The notes: generated from the sequence alone by a model not told the origin. A stretch of 64,000 nt of DNA from Leptospira limi (GCF_026151395.1 NZ_JAMQPV010000001.1:558001-622000); one strand, 5' to 3'; shown: positions 1-10,309, counted from the stretch's first letter. Numbers and translations: made by a program.

Positions 1-2157
1 GCTCGGTTTCTTGTAGGTTCAGAAGTTTTATTCCAAAAATTTAAAAACGAATTCCTGGGCAAAATTCCTGAAAAAACCATCAAAGAATACAATGAATGGA
101 AACTTTCTTATCTCAGAGAAAGAATTATCAATTCTTATAATCCAATTTTACTTTCAGAACCCAATATTAAAAACGATCCATTAGGACTTCGTGACATCCA
201 ACAAATGTATTGGATCGAAAAAACAAATCCACTCGCCGATAGTGCCGATGGTGGGATTTTTGATTTTTATTTAATTGGTGATAGTTTAACTCTACTGTCA
301 GCTTATGATTTTTTACTCTTAACTAGATCCGCTCTCCACATCATCAGTGGCCGTAAAAATGACAGGTTAGATTTAGGCTTACAGGCAGAAGTTGCTGAGT
401 TTTTAGGATTTGGTCCTAAGAATGAAATTAAAACTTTAGAACGTTTTATGAGCCAATTTTATAAAGCTCAAAAGGATGTTTATTTTTATATTGGAACCTA
501 TTTAGATGAAAAAACCAATCTGAATAAAAAACGGATCCACAAAGAACTTTCCAATCCAGATACTTTATACGATGACATCATTCAATTTTTCAACGAATCA
601 CAAAAAAACGAAGAGGAACCATCTCGAATCGATTTAAACGAAATCCGTTTTGCATCTCATTTTCTCGATGATGATTTTAAAAACCAAAAATCGGTTTTGG
701 ATTGTTTTATGGAGATGTTACGCCACAAAAAACGTATTGGGCATACACTCACACTTATGCATGAATGTAACGTACTAGGAAAACTCATTCCCGAATTTGG
801 AGCTTGTACCAACTTTCCCCTTTTTAGTTACCACCACCAATACACAGTTGATGAACATACATTACTCATATTACGTGAGTTAGATGTATTGATTGCTGAT
901 TTATGGGAAGACCCACAAGTCCAAGACGTATTTAATTCTTGCGAAAAAATTGAAATTTTAGCTTTAGCAATCCTGATTCACGATGCAGGGAAAGTAAAAG
1001 AAGGTGACCACTGCCAATACGGCGCCGAACTTGCTCTCATCATCGCGGAAAGGTTCCGATTTTCAGAAGAAGATACAGAACTCTTGCGATTTTTAGTTGC
1101 AGAACATATCGTCATGTCTGAACTCTCATCCAAACGAGATATTTATGACCCAAATCTAATTTCTTCGTTTGCAAATCAATTTTCCAATGAAAACACTTTG
1201 CGGTTGTTATATGTAATGACAATCATTGATACAAAATCGGTTGGCCAATCAGTTCTTACCAATTGGAAAAAAGAAATTTTACATTTTTTATTTACTTCCA
1301 CATTGACATACTTACAAAACAAAACCAATCGACCTGACAACCAAGAACGCATCGAGAGTACTCTTGAATCCTATCTAATCGAAAAAGAAGGACTTACAAC
1401 AGAACAAGCGGAACAAATTGTTTCGTTTGGGATGCAAATTCGTCCCACTTCTTATTTGAACTATAATACCCCACGCAGAGTCTACCAACATTTTGTATTT
1501 TTACATGAATGGATACAATCAGGTTCTACGTTTCGATTAATTTCTGAAAAAGAACCTGCGTTTGTTACATTGTCTCTATTTGCTAAGGCAGACAAACGAA
1601 TGTTACTGTATCTATCAGGAATTATTTCCAGTCTTGGATTAAATTTAGTAGGACTCAGATTATTCCGAAGCGAAAATGAACATTTGATTTTACAAGCGCA
1701 AATCACAGATGAATTCGGAAGTGGAGAGATCGCCGAACCACAAATAAACGAAATTGAGTCCACTCTTGCCGATTGTATTGAAGGGAAAGTGAATATTGAA
1801 GATTTGGCTTCGACTACCAATATTTGGAAAACCTTACCACAAATTCCGGAAGGAATGGTGGAAGAACTAGTCAAGTTTGCAAATGATTTATCAGATACTT
1901 ATTCTGTATTAGAAGTAAGAGTACCTGATTCAATCGGTTTAGTGTATCGTATTCTCAAAACTTTAATCGATTTTGAATTGGAAGTAATCTTTGTTAGAAT
2001 CTCGACAAGTGCTGATTTTGCATATGACTCCTTTCACATCCAAACTAAAAATGGTAAAAAAATAGAAGATACTGGCCTACTCCTTTCGATTAAGGAAAAA
2101 ATTCTCTCGGTAGCAAGAGTCAAAGATAACCAAGGTATCATGGAGATTAGTTTTTAA
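1..2157 (+). CDS. glnD: GlnD, PII uridylyltransferase / uridylyl-removing enzyme (5' end outside window)
   Basis: The reading frame is open from base 1, so the N-terminal nucleotidyltransferase core is mostly missing and 718 codons are visible. The first visible segment carries the GlnD signature EPNIKNDPLGLRDIQ (about residues 52-66 of the visible part). A central HD hydrolase domain follows, with IHDAGK near visible residue 325. The C-terminus has two ACT-like segments, FVTLSLFAKADKRML and YSVLEVRVPDSIGLVYRIL. In the family, GlnD senses glutamine through the ACT domains and adds or removes UMP on PII to control nitrogen assimilation in the cytoplasm. The stop lies one base before the next start, so it probably heads or belongs to an operon with the alpha-glucosidase. 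Starting at the internal ATG at 205 would cut off the conserved signature. Confidence 0.93.
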   Translation, partial: ARFLVGSEVLFQKFKNEFLGKIPEKTIKEYNEWKLSYLRERIINSYNPILLSEPNIKNDPLGLRDIQQMYWIEKTNPLADSADGGIFDFYLIGDSLTLLSAYDFLLLTRSALHIISGRKNDRLDLGLQAEVAEFLGFGPKNEIKTLERFMSQFYKAQKDVYFYIGTYLDEKTNLNKKRIHKELSNPDTLYDDIIQFFNESQKNEEEPSRIDLNEIRFASHFLDDDFKNQKSVLDCFMEMLRHKKRIGHTLTLMHECNVLGKLIPEFGACTNFPLFSYHHQYTVDEHTLLILRELDVLIADLWEDPQVQDVFNSCEKIEILALAILIHDAGKVKEGDHCQYGAELALIIAERFRFSEEDTELLRFLVAEHIVMSELSSKRDIYDPNLISSFANQFSNENTLRLLYVMTIIDTKSVGQSVLTNWKKEILHFLFTSTLTYLQNKTNRPDNQERIESTLESYLIEKEGLTTEQAEQIVSFGMQIRPTSYLNYNTPRRVYQHFVFLHEWIQSGSTFRLISEKEPAFVTLSLFAKADKRMLLYLSGIISSLGLNLVGLRLFRSENEHLILQAQITDEFGSGEIAEPQINEIESTLADCIEGKVNIEDLASTTNIWKTLPQIPEGMVEELVKFANDLSDTYSVLEVRVPDSIGLVYRILKTLIDFELEVIFVRISTSADFAYDSFHIQTKNGKKIEDTGLLLSIKEKILSVARVKDNQGIMEISF

Positions 2158-2158
2158 T

Positions 2159-3787
2159 ATGGCATGGTGGAAAGAAGCAGTTATCTATCAAATTTATCCA
2201 CGTAGTTTCCAAGATTCCAATGGAGATGGGATCGGAGACCTCGAGGGAATCATCCAACGTTTGGATTATTTAGCAGGTTCCAAAGACTCACTTGGTATCG
2301 ATGCTATTTGGTTATCTCCAGTTTATCCTTCTCCTATGTTTGATTTTGGTTATGATATTTCTGACTATGAGGAAATAGATCCCGTATTTGGAGATATTCA
2401 GACCTTCAAACGTCTGTTAAAAGAAGCTCATAAACGAGGGATTCGCATTATCATGGATTTGGTAGTCAATCATACTTCCCACCTCCACCCTTGGTTTATT
2501 GAATCCAGATCGTCTGTCAACAGTCCAAAACGAGATTGGTACATTTGGAAACAAGCAAACCATAATGGGCCACCTAACAATTGGTTGGGTGCATTTGGTG
2601 GATCTGGTTGGGAATATGACAAACGTACTGGTGAATATTATTTTCACTCTTTTTTAAAAGAACAACCTGATCTCAATTGGCGTAATCCGGATGTGGAAGA
2701 CGCCATCTTTCGGATGATGAAATACTGGCTCGATATGGGAGTGGATGGATTCCGTTTAGATGTTGTCAACTTATATGTAAAAGATGAATTTTTTCGAAAC
2801 AATGCTTCTTATTTTATGAAAGGTCCAAGACCTTATGACAAACAAGTACATACATACGATCGTGACCGACCTGAAATGCATGGAATCTTAAGAAGGATGC
2901 GAAAACTTTTGGATTCTTATACCGAAAAACGTATGTTTGTTGGAGAAATCATGCAAGACTTCCCTGGCAATGTTTTACTTCCAGCAACTTACTGTGGTCG
3001 TAATGATGAACTTCACCTTGCCTTTAATTTTATGTTTTTATTTTCGCCTTGGAAAGCGGAACGATTTTACCAAATTGTCAAAGACTTTGAATCAGCATTA
3101 GGGGAAGATAATTGGCCAAATTATACTTTATCCAATCATGATTTTCCAAGGCACATCACTCGTTACGAGAAGGGTGAAGATACATTGGATCGTGCCAAAC
3201 TTGCCGCTTGCATGATGTTAACATTACGTGGAACACCTTTCTTATACTATGGAGAGGAAATTGGTATGAAACGCCAAAAAGTTCCATTCAATAAAATCCA
3301 AGATCCAGTTGGTAAACGGTATTGGCCTTTCCATCCTGGACGGGATCCCGAAAGAATTCCTATGCCTTGGGATGGTTCCGAAACAACTGGATTTACAACA
3401 GGCAAACCTTGGCTTCCCCTCTATGAAGATTCCAATACGCTGAATGTTGAATCTCAAAAACTGGATCCAAATTCTCTATTTTTCACATACAAAAAACTGA
3501 TTCAGATACGGAAGGATCGAAAATCACTTCGTAAAGGAAAATTAAAAATCATATTGAGCGACGACAAACAAGCATTATACTACAGAAGGAGAGAAGGAAA
3601 AGATGAGACATATATTTTTTTGAACTTTTCAAGCAAACCAGTTCGAGTTTCTTACCCAAGAAAATGGAATTTGAACCAAATTTTATTCAGTTCTAAAAAT
3701 CGAAATGCATCTTTTGAGTTAGATAAAGAATTGGATACAGGTGATTTGATTTTACACCCAAATGAGGCAGTCATATTTGCAAAATAA
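2159..3787 (+). CDS. GH13 alpha-glucosidase (oligo-1,6-glucosidase/trehalose-phosphate hydrolase-like)
   Basis: A 542-residue cytoplasmic glycoside hydrolase with no signal peptide. It begins WWKEAVIYQIYPRSFQDSNG, the standard start of the MalL/AglA/TreC group. DLVVNHTS is conserved region I. GFRLDVVN near residue 200 holds the catalytic nucleophile Asp, GEIMQD near 262 the acid/base Glu, and NHDFPR near 325 the transition-state Asp. A C-terminal beta domain follows. The family hydrolyses alpha-glucosidic bonds of short oligosaccharides; substrate (maltose, isomaltose, trehalose or trehalose phosphate) cannot be settled from sequence alone. It starts one base after glnD, suggesting translational coupling. 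Confidence 0.92.
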   Translation: MAWWKEAVIYQIYPRSFQDSNGDGIGDLEGIIQRLDYLAGSKDSLGIDAIWLSPVYPSPMFDFGYDISDYEEIDPVFGDIQTFKRLLKEAHKRGIRIIMDLVVNHTSHLHPWFIESRSSVNSPKRDWYIWKQANHNGPPNNWLGAFGGSGWEYDKRTGEYYFHSFLKEQPDLNWRNPDVEDAIFRMMKYWLDMGVDGFRLDVVNLYVKDEFFRNNASYFMKGPRPYDKQVHTYDRDRPEMHGILRRMRKLLDSYTEKRMFVGEIMQDFPGNVLLPATYCGRNDELHLAFNFMFLFSPWKAERFYQIVKDFESALGEDNWPNYTLSNHDFPRHITRYEKGEDTLDRAKLAACMMLTLRGTPFLYYGEEIGMKRQKVPFNKIQDPVGKRYWPFHPGRDPERIPMPWDGSETTGFTTGKPWLPLYEDSNTLNVESQKLDPNSLFFTYKKLIQIRKDRKSLRKGKLKIILSDDKQALYYRRREGKDETYIFLNFSSKPVRVSYPRKWNLNQILFSSKNRNASFELDKELDTGDLILHPNEAVIFAK

Positions 3788-4043
3788 ATTACATCCAATT
3801 GCCTCGAGTGCCTTAGTTGGTTTCATCACATAACATGAATTGCAAAAAGGCCCCGCTTTCAGCTGCATTCTTGCCTACTTTTTTTCTCATTCGATGTCTA
3901 ATGATGAGAGGAAAGGATTTCCGCTACAATCGACACTACGACAGACCAGTCGTAAATGGCGCAGTGTTTTTGTTTTTAATTGAGACCTAGAACTGTTCGC
4001 TAAACTGTTGACAATAAACGATTCGGGAATTCGCTGACATTAG
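3788..4043. other. Upstream region of the efflux operon
   Basis: No convincing gene. It holds the 3937-3954 palindrome, a TACAAT (3925-3930) that could serve as a -10 without a good -35, and a TTGACA near 4006 without a clear -10. No strong terminator is seen for the alpha-glucosidase gene. Confidence 0.4.
3937..3954. promoter_or_regulatory. TetR/LmrA-like palindrome upstream of the RND efflux operon
   Basis: TACGACAGACCAGTCGTA is an inverted repeat: TACGAC (3937-3942) and GTCGTA (3949-3954) match perfectly across six bases, and the inner G/C at 3944 and 3947 also pair. Its AGACCAGTC core closely resembles the TAGACCGGTC palindrome in front of the LmrA-type TetR gene at 33.8 kb. It lies about 100 bases before a small ORF and 550 bases before the efflux adaptor gene. 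Its use as an operator is inference. Confidence 0.5.
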
Positions 4044-4397
4044 ATGCGCTTGATGATGGTAAATACATTGATAAGTCGATTGGCAATTTTGCTTCTCTCC
4101 TTTGTATTCATCAGTACTAATACTGAGGGTTATGCATCCCATCGAGACACCTACCAAAATCACCAAACTTACAAACATAGTAGTTTATACGATTTTTCTT
4201 ATGTCATCAAAGAAGTAAGTGAGGAAGAAGCTGAAATTAATTCCCACCGTGAAAACGAATTAAGTCATTCATTCGCTTTTTTTCTCAAAATTTCCCTTAC
4301 ATTTTACACTGAACTAAAACTTGTCTTATTCACTTTTCCAAATTCATTTTTAGCTAAAAATAGCGTCAAAGACCGCGCACCTCCCATCATCGCTTAA
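4044..4397 (+). CDS. Small secreted hypothetical protein before the efflux operon
   Basis: A 117-residue ORF, not recognised. The N-terminus resembles a signal peptide (hydrophobic stretch LAILLLSFVFIST, then TEGYASH). The mature part is His-rich at first and has a second hydrophobic stretch around residues 75-100. No Shine-Dalgarno is obvious before the ATG at 4044 or the ATGs at 4053 and 4056, so the start is uncertain. It lies between the TetR-like palindrome and the efflux genes on the same strand, so it may be co-transcribed. Its position recalls small ORFs before metal-efflux operons, but the pump downstream is of the hydrophobe type. It may be a chance ORF. Confidence 0.4.
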   Translation: MRLMMVNTLISRLAILLLSFVFISTNTEGYASHRDTYQNHQTYKHSSLYDFSYVIKEVSEEEAEINSHRENELSHSFAFFLKISLTFYTELKLVLFTFPNSFLAKNSVKDRAPPIIA

Positions 4398-4489
4398 CAT
4401 ATATTTTTTTCTCGGTAGATCGCAATCCAAAATGCGTTCGATGATTTTTTAAATTTTGCCTAACAAAAGTTAGACAAAGTGGGGACACA

Positions 4490-5602
4490 ATGAAACTTCT
4501 CAAAGGGCTTAAGCACTCTTTCACTTCAAAGATACTAGTAACAGTATTTTTATTAACATCTTTTCTTCAGATGAATTGTCATTCAAAGAACCATGAAGAC
4601 AAAAACGCACTCATGGCCACATATCCATGGAAACAAGATGTAATCATTGATAAAAACTATGTAGCGCAAGTTAGGGCGATCCAACGAATCGAAATCAGAG
4701 CGTTCGAGAAAGGATACCTTACCCATATTTATATGGATGAAGGTAAGATCGTAAAACAAGGTCAGAAACTTTTTCAGGTAATGCCAATGTTGGTTACTGC
4801 TCAATACGAAAAAGCTAAAGCAGAATATGAATCAACTCAAATTGAATTTGAGAATACTGAGAAGTTATTCAAAGAGAATGTTGTATCCCAAACAGAATTA
4901 TCTCTAATCAAAGCTAGATTGAAAAAAAATAAAGCAGCCATGGAATTGGCACAAGTTCACTTAAATTTGGCTACTGTAACTGCCCCTTTCACTGGGATCA
5001 CAGATCGACTCCAAGTGCGACTTGGAAGTTTAGTGGAAGAAGGAACTCTTTTAACTACTATCTCTGATATTTCAAAACTTTGGGTTTATTTCAATGTATC
5101 AGAAAAAGATTACCTAAATTTTTCCAATGCCCGCAGATCAGGAGACAAACCATTAAAAGTTAAATTTTTAATGGCAAATGGTGAATACTTCAACCATGAA
5201 GGAAACGCTGACACAATCGAAGGAGAATTCGATAGTGAAACGGGAACCATTCCTTTTAGAGCAACTTTTCCGAATCCAGAAAGATTATTACGTCATGGAG
5301 AAACAGGAAACGTTGTGATCAAAGAAAATTTAAAAGAAGCCTTACTCATTCCACAAAAGGCTACTTTTGAAGTATTAGATAAACGTTATGTATACACAAT
5401 ATCAAGTAAAGGTAAGTTAAAATCGACTGAGATCAAAGTCTCAAACGAAATTCCTCACTTGTTTGTCGTAGAATCAGGTATTACTGAGAGCGACATCATT
5501 CTTTTAGAAGGACTTGGTAAAGTTCATGATGGTGATATTGTAAAATTTAACATCGAAACTCGTGAGAACGTCATGAAAAGTTTCGAGTTACAGGCTCACT
5601 AG
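4490..5602 (+). CDS. RND efflux periplasmic adaptor (membrane fusion) lipoprotein
   Basis: A 370-residue HlyD/AcrA-family adaptor that links the inner-membrane pump to the outer-membrane channel. A lipobox (SFLQMNC, Cys near residue 30) ends the leader, so it is probably lipid-anchored. The order is: lipoyl/barrel half (RIEIRAFEKGYLTHIYMDEG), an alpha-helical hairpin (about residues 100-160), the second lipoyl half (ATVTAPFTGITDRL), then the beta-barrel and membrane-proximal domains. GGGG just before the ATG at 4490 can act as Shine-Dalgarno. A 5-bp inverted repeat, CTAAC-AAAA-GTTAG, at 4460-4473 lies in the leader. The permease starts ten bases after its stop. Confidence 0.9.
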   Translation: MKLLKGLKHSFTSKILVTVFLLTSFLQMNCHSKNHEDKNALMATYPWKQDVIIDKNYVAQVRAIQRIEIRAFEKGYLTHIYMDEGKIVKQGQKLFQVMPMLVTAQYEKAKAEYESTQIEFENTEKLFKENVVSQTELSLIKARLKKNKAAMELAQVHLNLATVTAPFTGITDRLQVRLGSLVEEGTLLTTISDISKLWVYFNVSEKDYLNFSNARRSGDKPLKVKFLMANGEYFNHEGNADTIEGEFDSETGTIPFRATFPNPERLLRHGETGNVVIKENLKEALLIPQKATFEVLDKRYVYTISSKGKLKSTEIKVSNEIPHLFVVESGITESDIILLEGLGKVHDGDIVKFNIETRENVMKSFELQAH

Positions 5603-5612
5603 GAGATATTCT

Positions 5613-8600
5613 ATGTTTTCAAAATTTCTCCAGAGACCAGTTCTCGCCATAGTTATATCCGTTTTAGTTGTGTTTGTTGGATTAATTTCGATAAAGAACA
5701 TTCCAGTATCACAATTCCCCGAAATTGCCCCTCCTCGGGTAACAATCACTCTATCCTTTCCAGGCGCCAGTGCTCAAGTATTAGTCCAATCAACGATTAC
5801 AACATTGGAACAAGCAATCAACGGGGTTGCTGGAATGAGGTATATGATTTCTTCTTCCACAAGTTCTGGAGATGCAATCATACAAGTATTATTCGATCCA
5901 GGAACAAATCCAAATGATGCCTTAGTACAAGTGAAAACTAGGGTAGACCAGATGATGTATCGTGTTCCAGAACTCGTACGTTTGGAAGGTATATTTGTAC
6001 AACCTGTTCAACCAAGTATGTTATTGTATGTAAACTTATACAGTAAAGATCCTAAGGCGAGTGAGAAATTCTTATACAACTATGCGACAGTGTTTTTATT
6101 ACCTGAATTAAAAAGGATTCATGGTATCGGACAAGCAAAGATCTTAGGAACGAGACAATATGCGATGCGCGTATGGTTAAATCCGGATAGGATGCGTGCT
6201 TATAATGTGACAACTGCCGAAGTAATGAAGGCAATTGAAGACCAAAGTATCATTGCAAGACCTGGTCGACTCGGTCAAAGTTCTGGAAAACAAGCACAAT
6301 CATTAGAATACACTCTTACCTATGAAGGTTGGTTTAACGAACCTGGGCAATATGAGAATATCATCATCCGTGCTAAAAATGGAGGTGAGTTGCTTTACCT
6401 CAAAGATATTTCAAAGGTTGAACTAGATAGTGAGTTTTACAATATTTACTCCGATGTTGATGGTCATCCTGCTGCCGCGATTATGTTCAAACAAACGGAA
6501 GGTAGTAATGCCAAAGTTGTTATTGAAGATATCAAAGCAAAACTAGAAGAGTTAAAACAAACTTTTCCACCAGAAATGGATTACAAATTAAGTTATGATG
6601 TGTCGAACTTTATCGATGCAGCTATCGAAAAAGTTATCCATACATTAGTAGAAGCCTTTATTTTAGTAGCGATCGTTGTATTTATCTTTTTAGGTGATTG
6701 GCGCTCAACGTTAATTCCTATCATTGCGGTTCCCGTATCCCTCATCGGTGCCTTTTCTTTTATGATGGCATTGGGACTTACCATTAACCTAATCACATTA
6801 TTTGCGATGGTTCTTGCGATCGGTATTGTGGTGGATGACGCCATTGTTGTTGTGGAAGCAGTGCATGCGAAAATGGCCGAAGACCATTTGAGTGTGTACT
6901 TATCCGTAAAAGCAGTATTAGGTGAAATTAGTGGAGCTGTAATTGCGATTACATTACTCATGACAGCAGTATTTGTGCCTGTAACTTTTTTACCAGGTCC
7001 TGTTGGGGTTTTTTATCGTCAATTTGCGATCACAATGGCCACTTCAATTGTGCTCTCTGGTATTGTCGCTTTAACTTTAACGCCTGTTCTAACGGCGATG
7101 ATTTTAAAACCTCATAATCATAACAAAAAAACACATAACCCCATTGATCTTTTCTTAGAAAAATTCAATTTTTACTTTGAAATTATGACAGAAAAATATG
7201 TGAACTTAATGCACAGATTTTCAGGTTCAAAAGTATTTATTGTTTCCTTATTACTGTTCTTTGCGGTTGGTTTTGTTTTCTTATCGCAGTTGGTTCCTGC
7301 AGGGTTTGTACCTGGAGAAGACCAAGGTATGATCTACGCAGTGATCCAAACACCACCGGGATCAACCATTGAAAAAACAAATGATGTCGCAAGAAAACTC
7401 CAAGAGATTGCCTTAAAGATTGAAGGTGTTGATTCAGTGGCTTCACTTGCAGGATACGAAATCCTAACGGAAGGGGAAGGATCCAACGCAGGAACATGTC
7501 TCATCAGTTTAAAAGATTGGTCTGAAAGAAAAAACTCTGTCCATGATGTAATGGAAGAACTAGAGCACAAAACAAAGAATTTCGGTGCCATTATCGAATT
7601 CTTTGAACCACCAGCAGTTCCTGGATTTGGTGCAGCAGGTGGAGTTATGTTTCGATTATTGGATAAAACCAATAGTGGTGATTATACAGCCTTCGATAAA
7701 GTTCACGTTGAGTTTATGGAAGACTTAAAAAAACGTGAGGAACTTACAGGTCTTTTTTCCTTTTACTCAGCAAAATTTCCACAATTGGAAGTGAAACTTG
7801 ATCGAAAACTTGCGATGCAAAAAGGAGTCAACATTGGTGATGCAATGGACAACTTGGACATCCTAGTTGGAAGTACATATGAACAAGGATTCATTCGATT
7901 CAATCAGTTCTTTAAAGTATATGTTCAGTCAGCACCAGAATATAGAAGATTACCAACAGATATTCTTGGCTTATTTACTCCAAATGACAAAGGGGAAATG
8001 GTTCCATATTCTTCCTTTTTGTCCCTTGAACAAAAACAAGGTGCAAACGAGATCACAAGGTACAATGCCTATACATCATCTGTAATCAACGTTTTACCTA
8101 GCAAAGGTTACACAACCGGTGATGCAATTGATGCCATTAGAGAAGTATCCAAAAATCTTCCAAAAGGTTTTGAAGTAGGTTGGGAAGGACTATCTTACGA
8201 TGAAGCTTCTCGCGGAAATGAAGCCATTTTCATTTTCATAGTTGTGATTGTGTTCGTATACCTTGTGTTATCTGCACAGTATGAAAGTTTTATCATACCT
8301 TTTTCCGTAATTTTTTCACTCCCACCAGGAATCTTTGGTTCCTTCTTCTTGTTACGATTGTTAGGTCTTGCGAATGACATTTATGCCCAGATCGGGATGA
8401 TCATGTTAATTGGTTTACTCGGTAAAAACGCCGTATTGATCGTAGAGTTTGCAAGGCAAAGACAAGAATCAGGACTTAGTGTGTTTGATGCAGCGTTAGA
8501 AGGAGCAAAAGCAAGGTTTAGACCTATTTTGATGACTTCGTTTGCCTTCGTGGCTGGTTTGATACCACTCGTTGTAGCGACAGGTCCTGGTGCGATCGCC

Positions 8601-8813
8601 AATCACACGATTGGTGCCTGTGCATTAGGTGGTATGTTATTTGGAACGATCTTTGGAGTCATCGTAGTGCCCGGACTCTACATTATCTTTGCAAACATAG
8701 CAAAAGGCAAAAATCTAATTTACCATGAAGACAACATGCCACTTTCTGAATCAGACCGAATGTATGAAACTTCTGAATTGGAACGTAAAAAATCCAGGAA
8801 AGGAAAGAAATAA
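5613..8813 (+). CDS. RND multidrug efflux permease (HAE1/AcrB family)
   Basis: A 1066-residue inner-membrane proton antiporter of typical AcrB length. The N-terminus (FLQRPVLAIVISVLVVFVGL) is the first membrane helix. The proton-relay aspartates are in VVDDAIVVVEA (Asp408-Asp409), and the partner Lys is in GLLGKNAVLIVEFA, so the pump looks functional. Porter-domain signatures include NIPVSQFPEIAPPRV and FPGASAQVLV. The hydrophobe/amphiphile class is chosen over the heavy-metal (CzcA) class from these N-terminal motifs. It is the middle gene of an adaptor-permease-channel operon, with ten bases upstream and one base downstream. Substrate is unknown. Confidence 0.95.
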   Translation: MFSKFLQRPVLAIVISVLVVFVGLISIKNIPVSQFPEIAPPRVTITLSFPGASAQVLVQSTITTLEQAINGVAGMRYMISSSTSSGDAIIQVLFDPGTNPNDALVQVKTRVDQMMYRVPELVRLEGIFVQPVQPSMLLYVNLYSKDPKASEKFLYNYATVFLLPELKRIHGIGQAKILGTRQYAMRVWLNPDRMRAYNVTTAEVMKAIEDQSIIARPGRLGQSSGKQAQSLEYTLTYEGWFNEPGQYENIIIRAKNGGELLYLKDISKVELDSEFYNIYSDVDGHPAAAIMFKQTEGSNAKVVIEDIKAKLEELKQTFPPEMDYKLSYDVSNFIDAAIEKVIHTLVEAFILVAIVVFIFLGDWRSTLIPIIAVPVSLIGAFSFMMALGLTINLITLFAMVLAIGIVVDDAIVVVEAVHAKMAEDHLSVYLSVKAVLGEISGAVIAITLLMTAVFVPVTFLPGPVGVFYRQFAITMATSIVLSGIVALTLTPVLTAMILKPHNHNKKTHNPIDLFLEKFNFYFEIMTEKYVNLMHRFSGSKVFIVSLLLFFAVGFVFLSQLVPAGFVPGEDQGMIYAVIQTPPGSTIEKTNDVARKLQEIALKIEGVDSVASLAGYEILTEGEGSNAGTCLISLKDWSERKNSVHDVMEELEHKTKNFGAIIEFFEPPAVPGFGAAGGVMFRLLDKTNSGDYTAFDKVHVEFMEDLKKREELTGLFSFYSAKFPQLEVKLDRKLAMQKGVNIGDAMDNLDILVGSTYEQGFIRFNQFFKVYVQSAPEYRRLPTDILGLFTPNDKGEMVPYSSFLSLEQKQGANEITRYNAYTSSVINVLPSKGYTTGDAIDAIREVSKNLPKGFEVGWEGLSYDEASRGNEAIFIFIVVIVFVYLVLSAQYESFIIPFSVIFSLPPGIFGSFFLLRLLGLANDIYAQIGMIMLIGLLGKNAVLIVEFARQRQESGLSVFDAALEGAKARFRPILMTSFAFVAGLIPLVVATGPGAIANHTIGACALGGMLFGTIFGVIVVPGLYIIFANIAKGKNLIYHEDNMPLSESDRMYETSELERKKSRKGKK

Positions 8814-8814
8814 G

Positions 8815-10242
8815 ATGAAACGAATCGTTATCACATTCTTAATTTTATGGAATGTTTCCTGTATTCCTGCTCTTTATGAAAGAGATAAGGAAGATTTAAA
8901 ACTTCCAGAACAATTTGAAAATTGGGAATCTTCTGAGAAAGCTCAGAAGTTACAAACCGAAATTTGGAACCAGTTTTTTAATGAACCACAATTGATATCA
9001 TTAATCGACACTGCGATTGAAAACAATCAGGAACTCGCAATTCTAGAACAAGAAATTAGTATCGCGAACAACGAAGTGTTTTCAAGACAAGGGGAATATT
9101 TACCAAAATTATCTCTCCAAGCGGACGGAGGAGTCGAACAGAAAGAGAGATTTAGCACACCTAACGCCAATTCACCGACATTATTTGCACATGGTGGGCT
9201 CGTAATGAGTTGGGAAATTGACATTTGGAAAAAATTAAGGAATGCAACGAAATCCGCTTACCTACTATACCTCGCAAGTATTGAAGGTAAGCGGTACGTT
9301 GTTACCAATTTAGTTGCAGAAATTTCAGATACGTATTTCGAACTTAAATCACTAGATAATCAATTAACATTAATTGAGAACTATATTGAAGTTCTCTCTA
9401 AGGTAAAAGATATGGTCGTATTACAAAGGGAAGCTGGTAGAACAACATCCCTGGCTGTAAAAAGGTTTGAAGCTGAGGTAGCAAAAAACCTTGCTCGTAA
9501 ATACGATATTGTCCAAAGAATAGCCATTACTGAAAACAGACTTAATTTTCTTTTGGGACGTTTCCCAGAACGAATTACAAGGAAGTCTGATGACTTTTTG
9601 GAAATTACACTTCCTGAAATTCAAAAATCAGTTCCTGTTGATCTTTTAGAAAACAGACCAGATATCAAACAGGCAAGTTTGGTTTTAGAATCGCGAAAAT
9701 TAGACATTGAAGTAGCAAGAGCAAGGTTCTATCCTTCACTTAAAATTGATGGGAATATTGGATATGAAGCGTTTAATTCAAAACATTTCAAAGGGACTCC
9801 TGTTTCGTTAGCATATGGGTTAGGTGGAGGTATCATTGCACCACTCATCAATCGAAAAGCAATTGAAGCAAATTATGCAACAGCAAATAACCTACAAATC
9901 CAAGCCATTTACAATTATGAAGTTTCACTTCTAAAAGCATTTACGGAAGTAACAAATCAAATTGTGAAAATCAAAAATTTATCTCAGAAGTATGATGCAA
10001 AGAATAAACAGGTTCAAAATCTAAGAGAGTCCGTTGAGATTTCGAATATTTTATTTAAAGCAGGTAGAATTGATTACATCGATGTTTTGTTTAGCCAAAG
10101 AGATTTTTTAGAAGCCCAAGTAGAAGCACTTGAATTAAAATACAATCTATTAGAAGCGAATGTCGGATTGTATAAAGCTCTTGGTGGTGGGTGGCGAGGT
10201 CAGAAAGAAATGGATGCCGAAAGGAAAAATGGAAGTTTCTAG
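8815..10242 (+). CDS. TolC-like outer-membrane efflux channel lipoprotein (NodT/OprM type)
   Basis: I start this at the ATG at 8815, one base after the permease stop and just behind a purine-rich AGGAAAGGAAAG. The longer frame from 8725 would lie inside the permease gene. The 475-residue product starts MKRIVITFLILWNVSC, a leader with a lipobox Cys near residue 16. It has the two repeated OEP halves of the family (QELAILEQEISIANNEVF; LLENRPDIKQASLVLESRKL, whose NRPDI is a classic OprM/NodT motif). It would trimerise into the outer-membrane exit duct for the RND pump. Confidence 0.92.
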   Translation: MKRIVITFLILWNVSCIPALYERDKEDLKLPEQFENWESSEKAQKLQTEIWNQFFNEPQLISLIDTAIENNQELAILEQEISIANNEVFSRQGEYLPKLSLQADGGVEQKERFSTPNANSPTLFAHGGLVMSWEIDIWKKLRNATKSAYLLYLASIEGKRYVVTNLVAEISDTYFELKSLDNQLTLIENYIEVLSKVKDMVVLQREAGRTTSLAVKRFEAEVAKNLARKYDIVQRIAITENRLNFLLGRFPERITRKSDDFLEITLPEIQKSVPVDLLENRPDIKQASLVLESRKLDIEVARARFYPSLKIDGNIGYEAFNSKHFKGTPVSLAYGLGGGIIAPLINRKAIEANYATANNLQIQAIYNYEVSLLKAFTEVTNQIVKIKNLSQKYDAKNKQVQNLRESVEISNILFKAGRIDYIDVLFSQRDFLEAQVEALELKYNLLEANVGLYKALGGGWRGQKEMDAERKNGSF

Positions 10243-10270
10243 TTTGAAAATTCTAATTTAATCACTTTGC

Positions 10271-10309
10271 TTAGTGTTGGTTACTTCAATAGCAATGAAC
10301 CAACACTAA
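10271..10309. terminator. Strong hairpin after the efflux operon (possible terminator)
   Basis: A perfect 12-bp stem, TTAGTGTTGGTT (10271-10282) pairing with AACCAACACTAA (10298-10309), around a 15-base loop, 29 bases after the channel gene. No U-run follows on either strand, so it may be an end structure or a non-canonical terminator between convergent units. Confidence 0.5.

Noticed and set aside
3788..4489. Possible tRNA or riboswitch in the efflux leader
   Set aside because: I looked for acceptor and T-loop patterns and for a stem series before the adaptor gene; only short inverted repeats are present.
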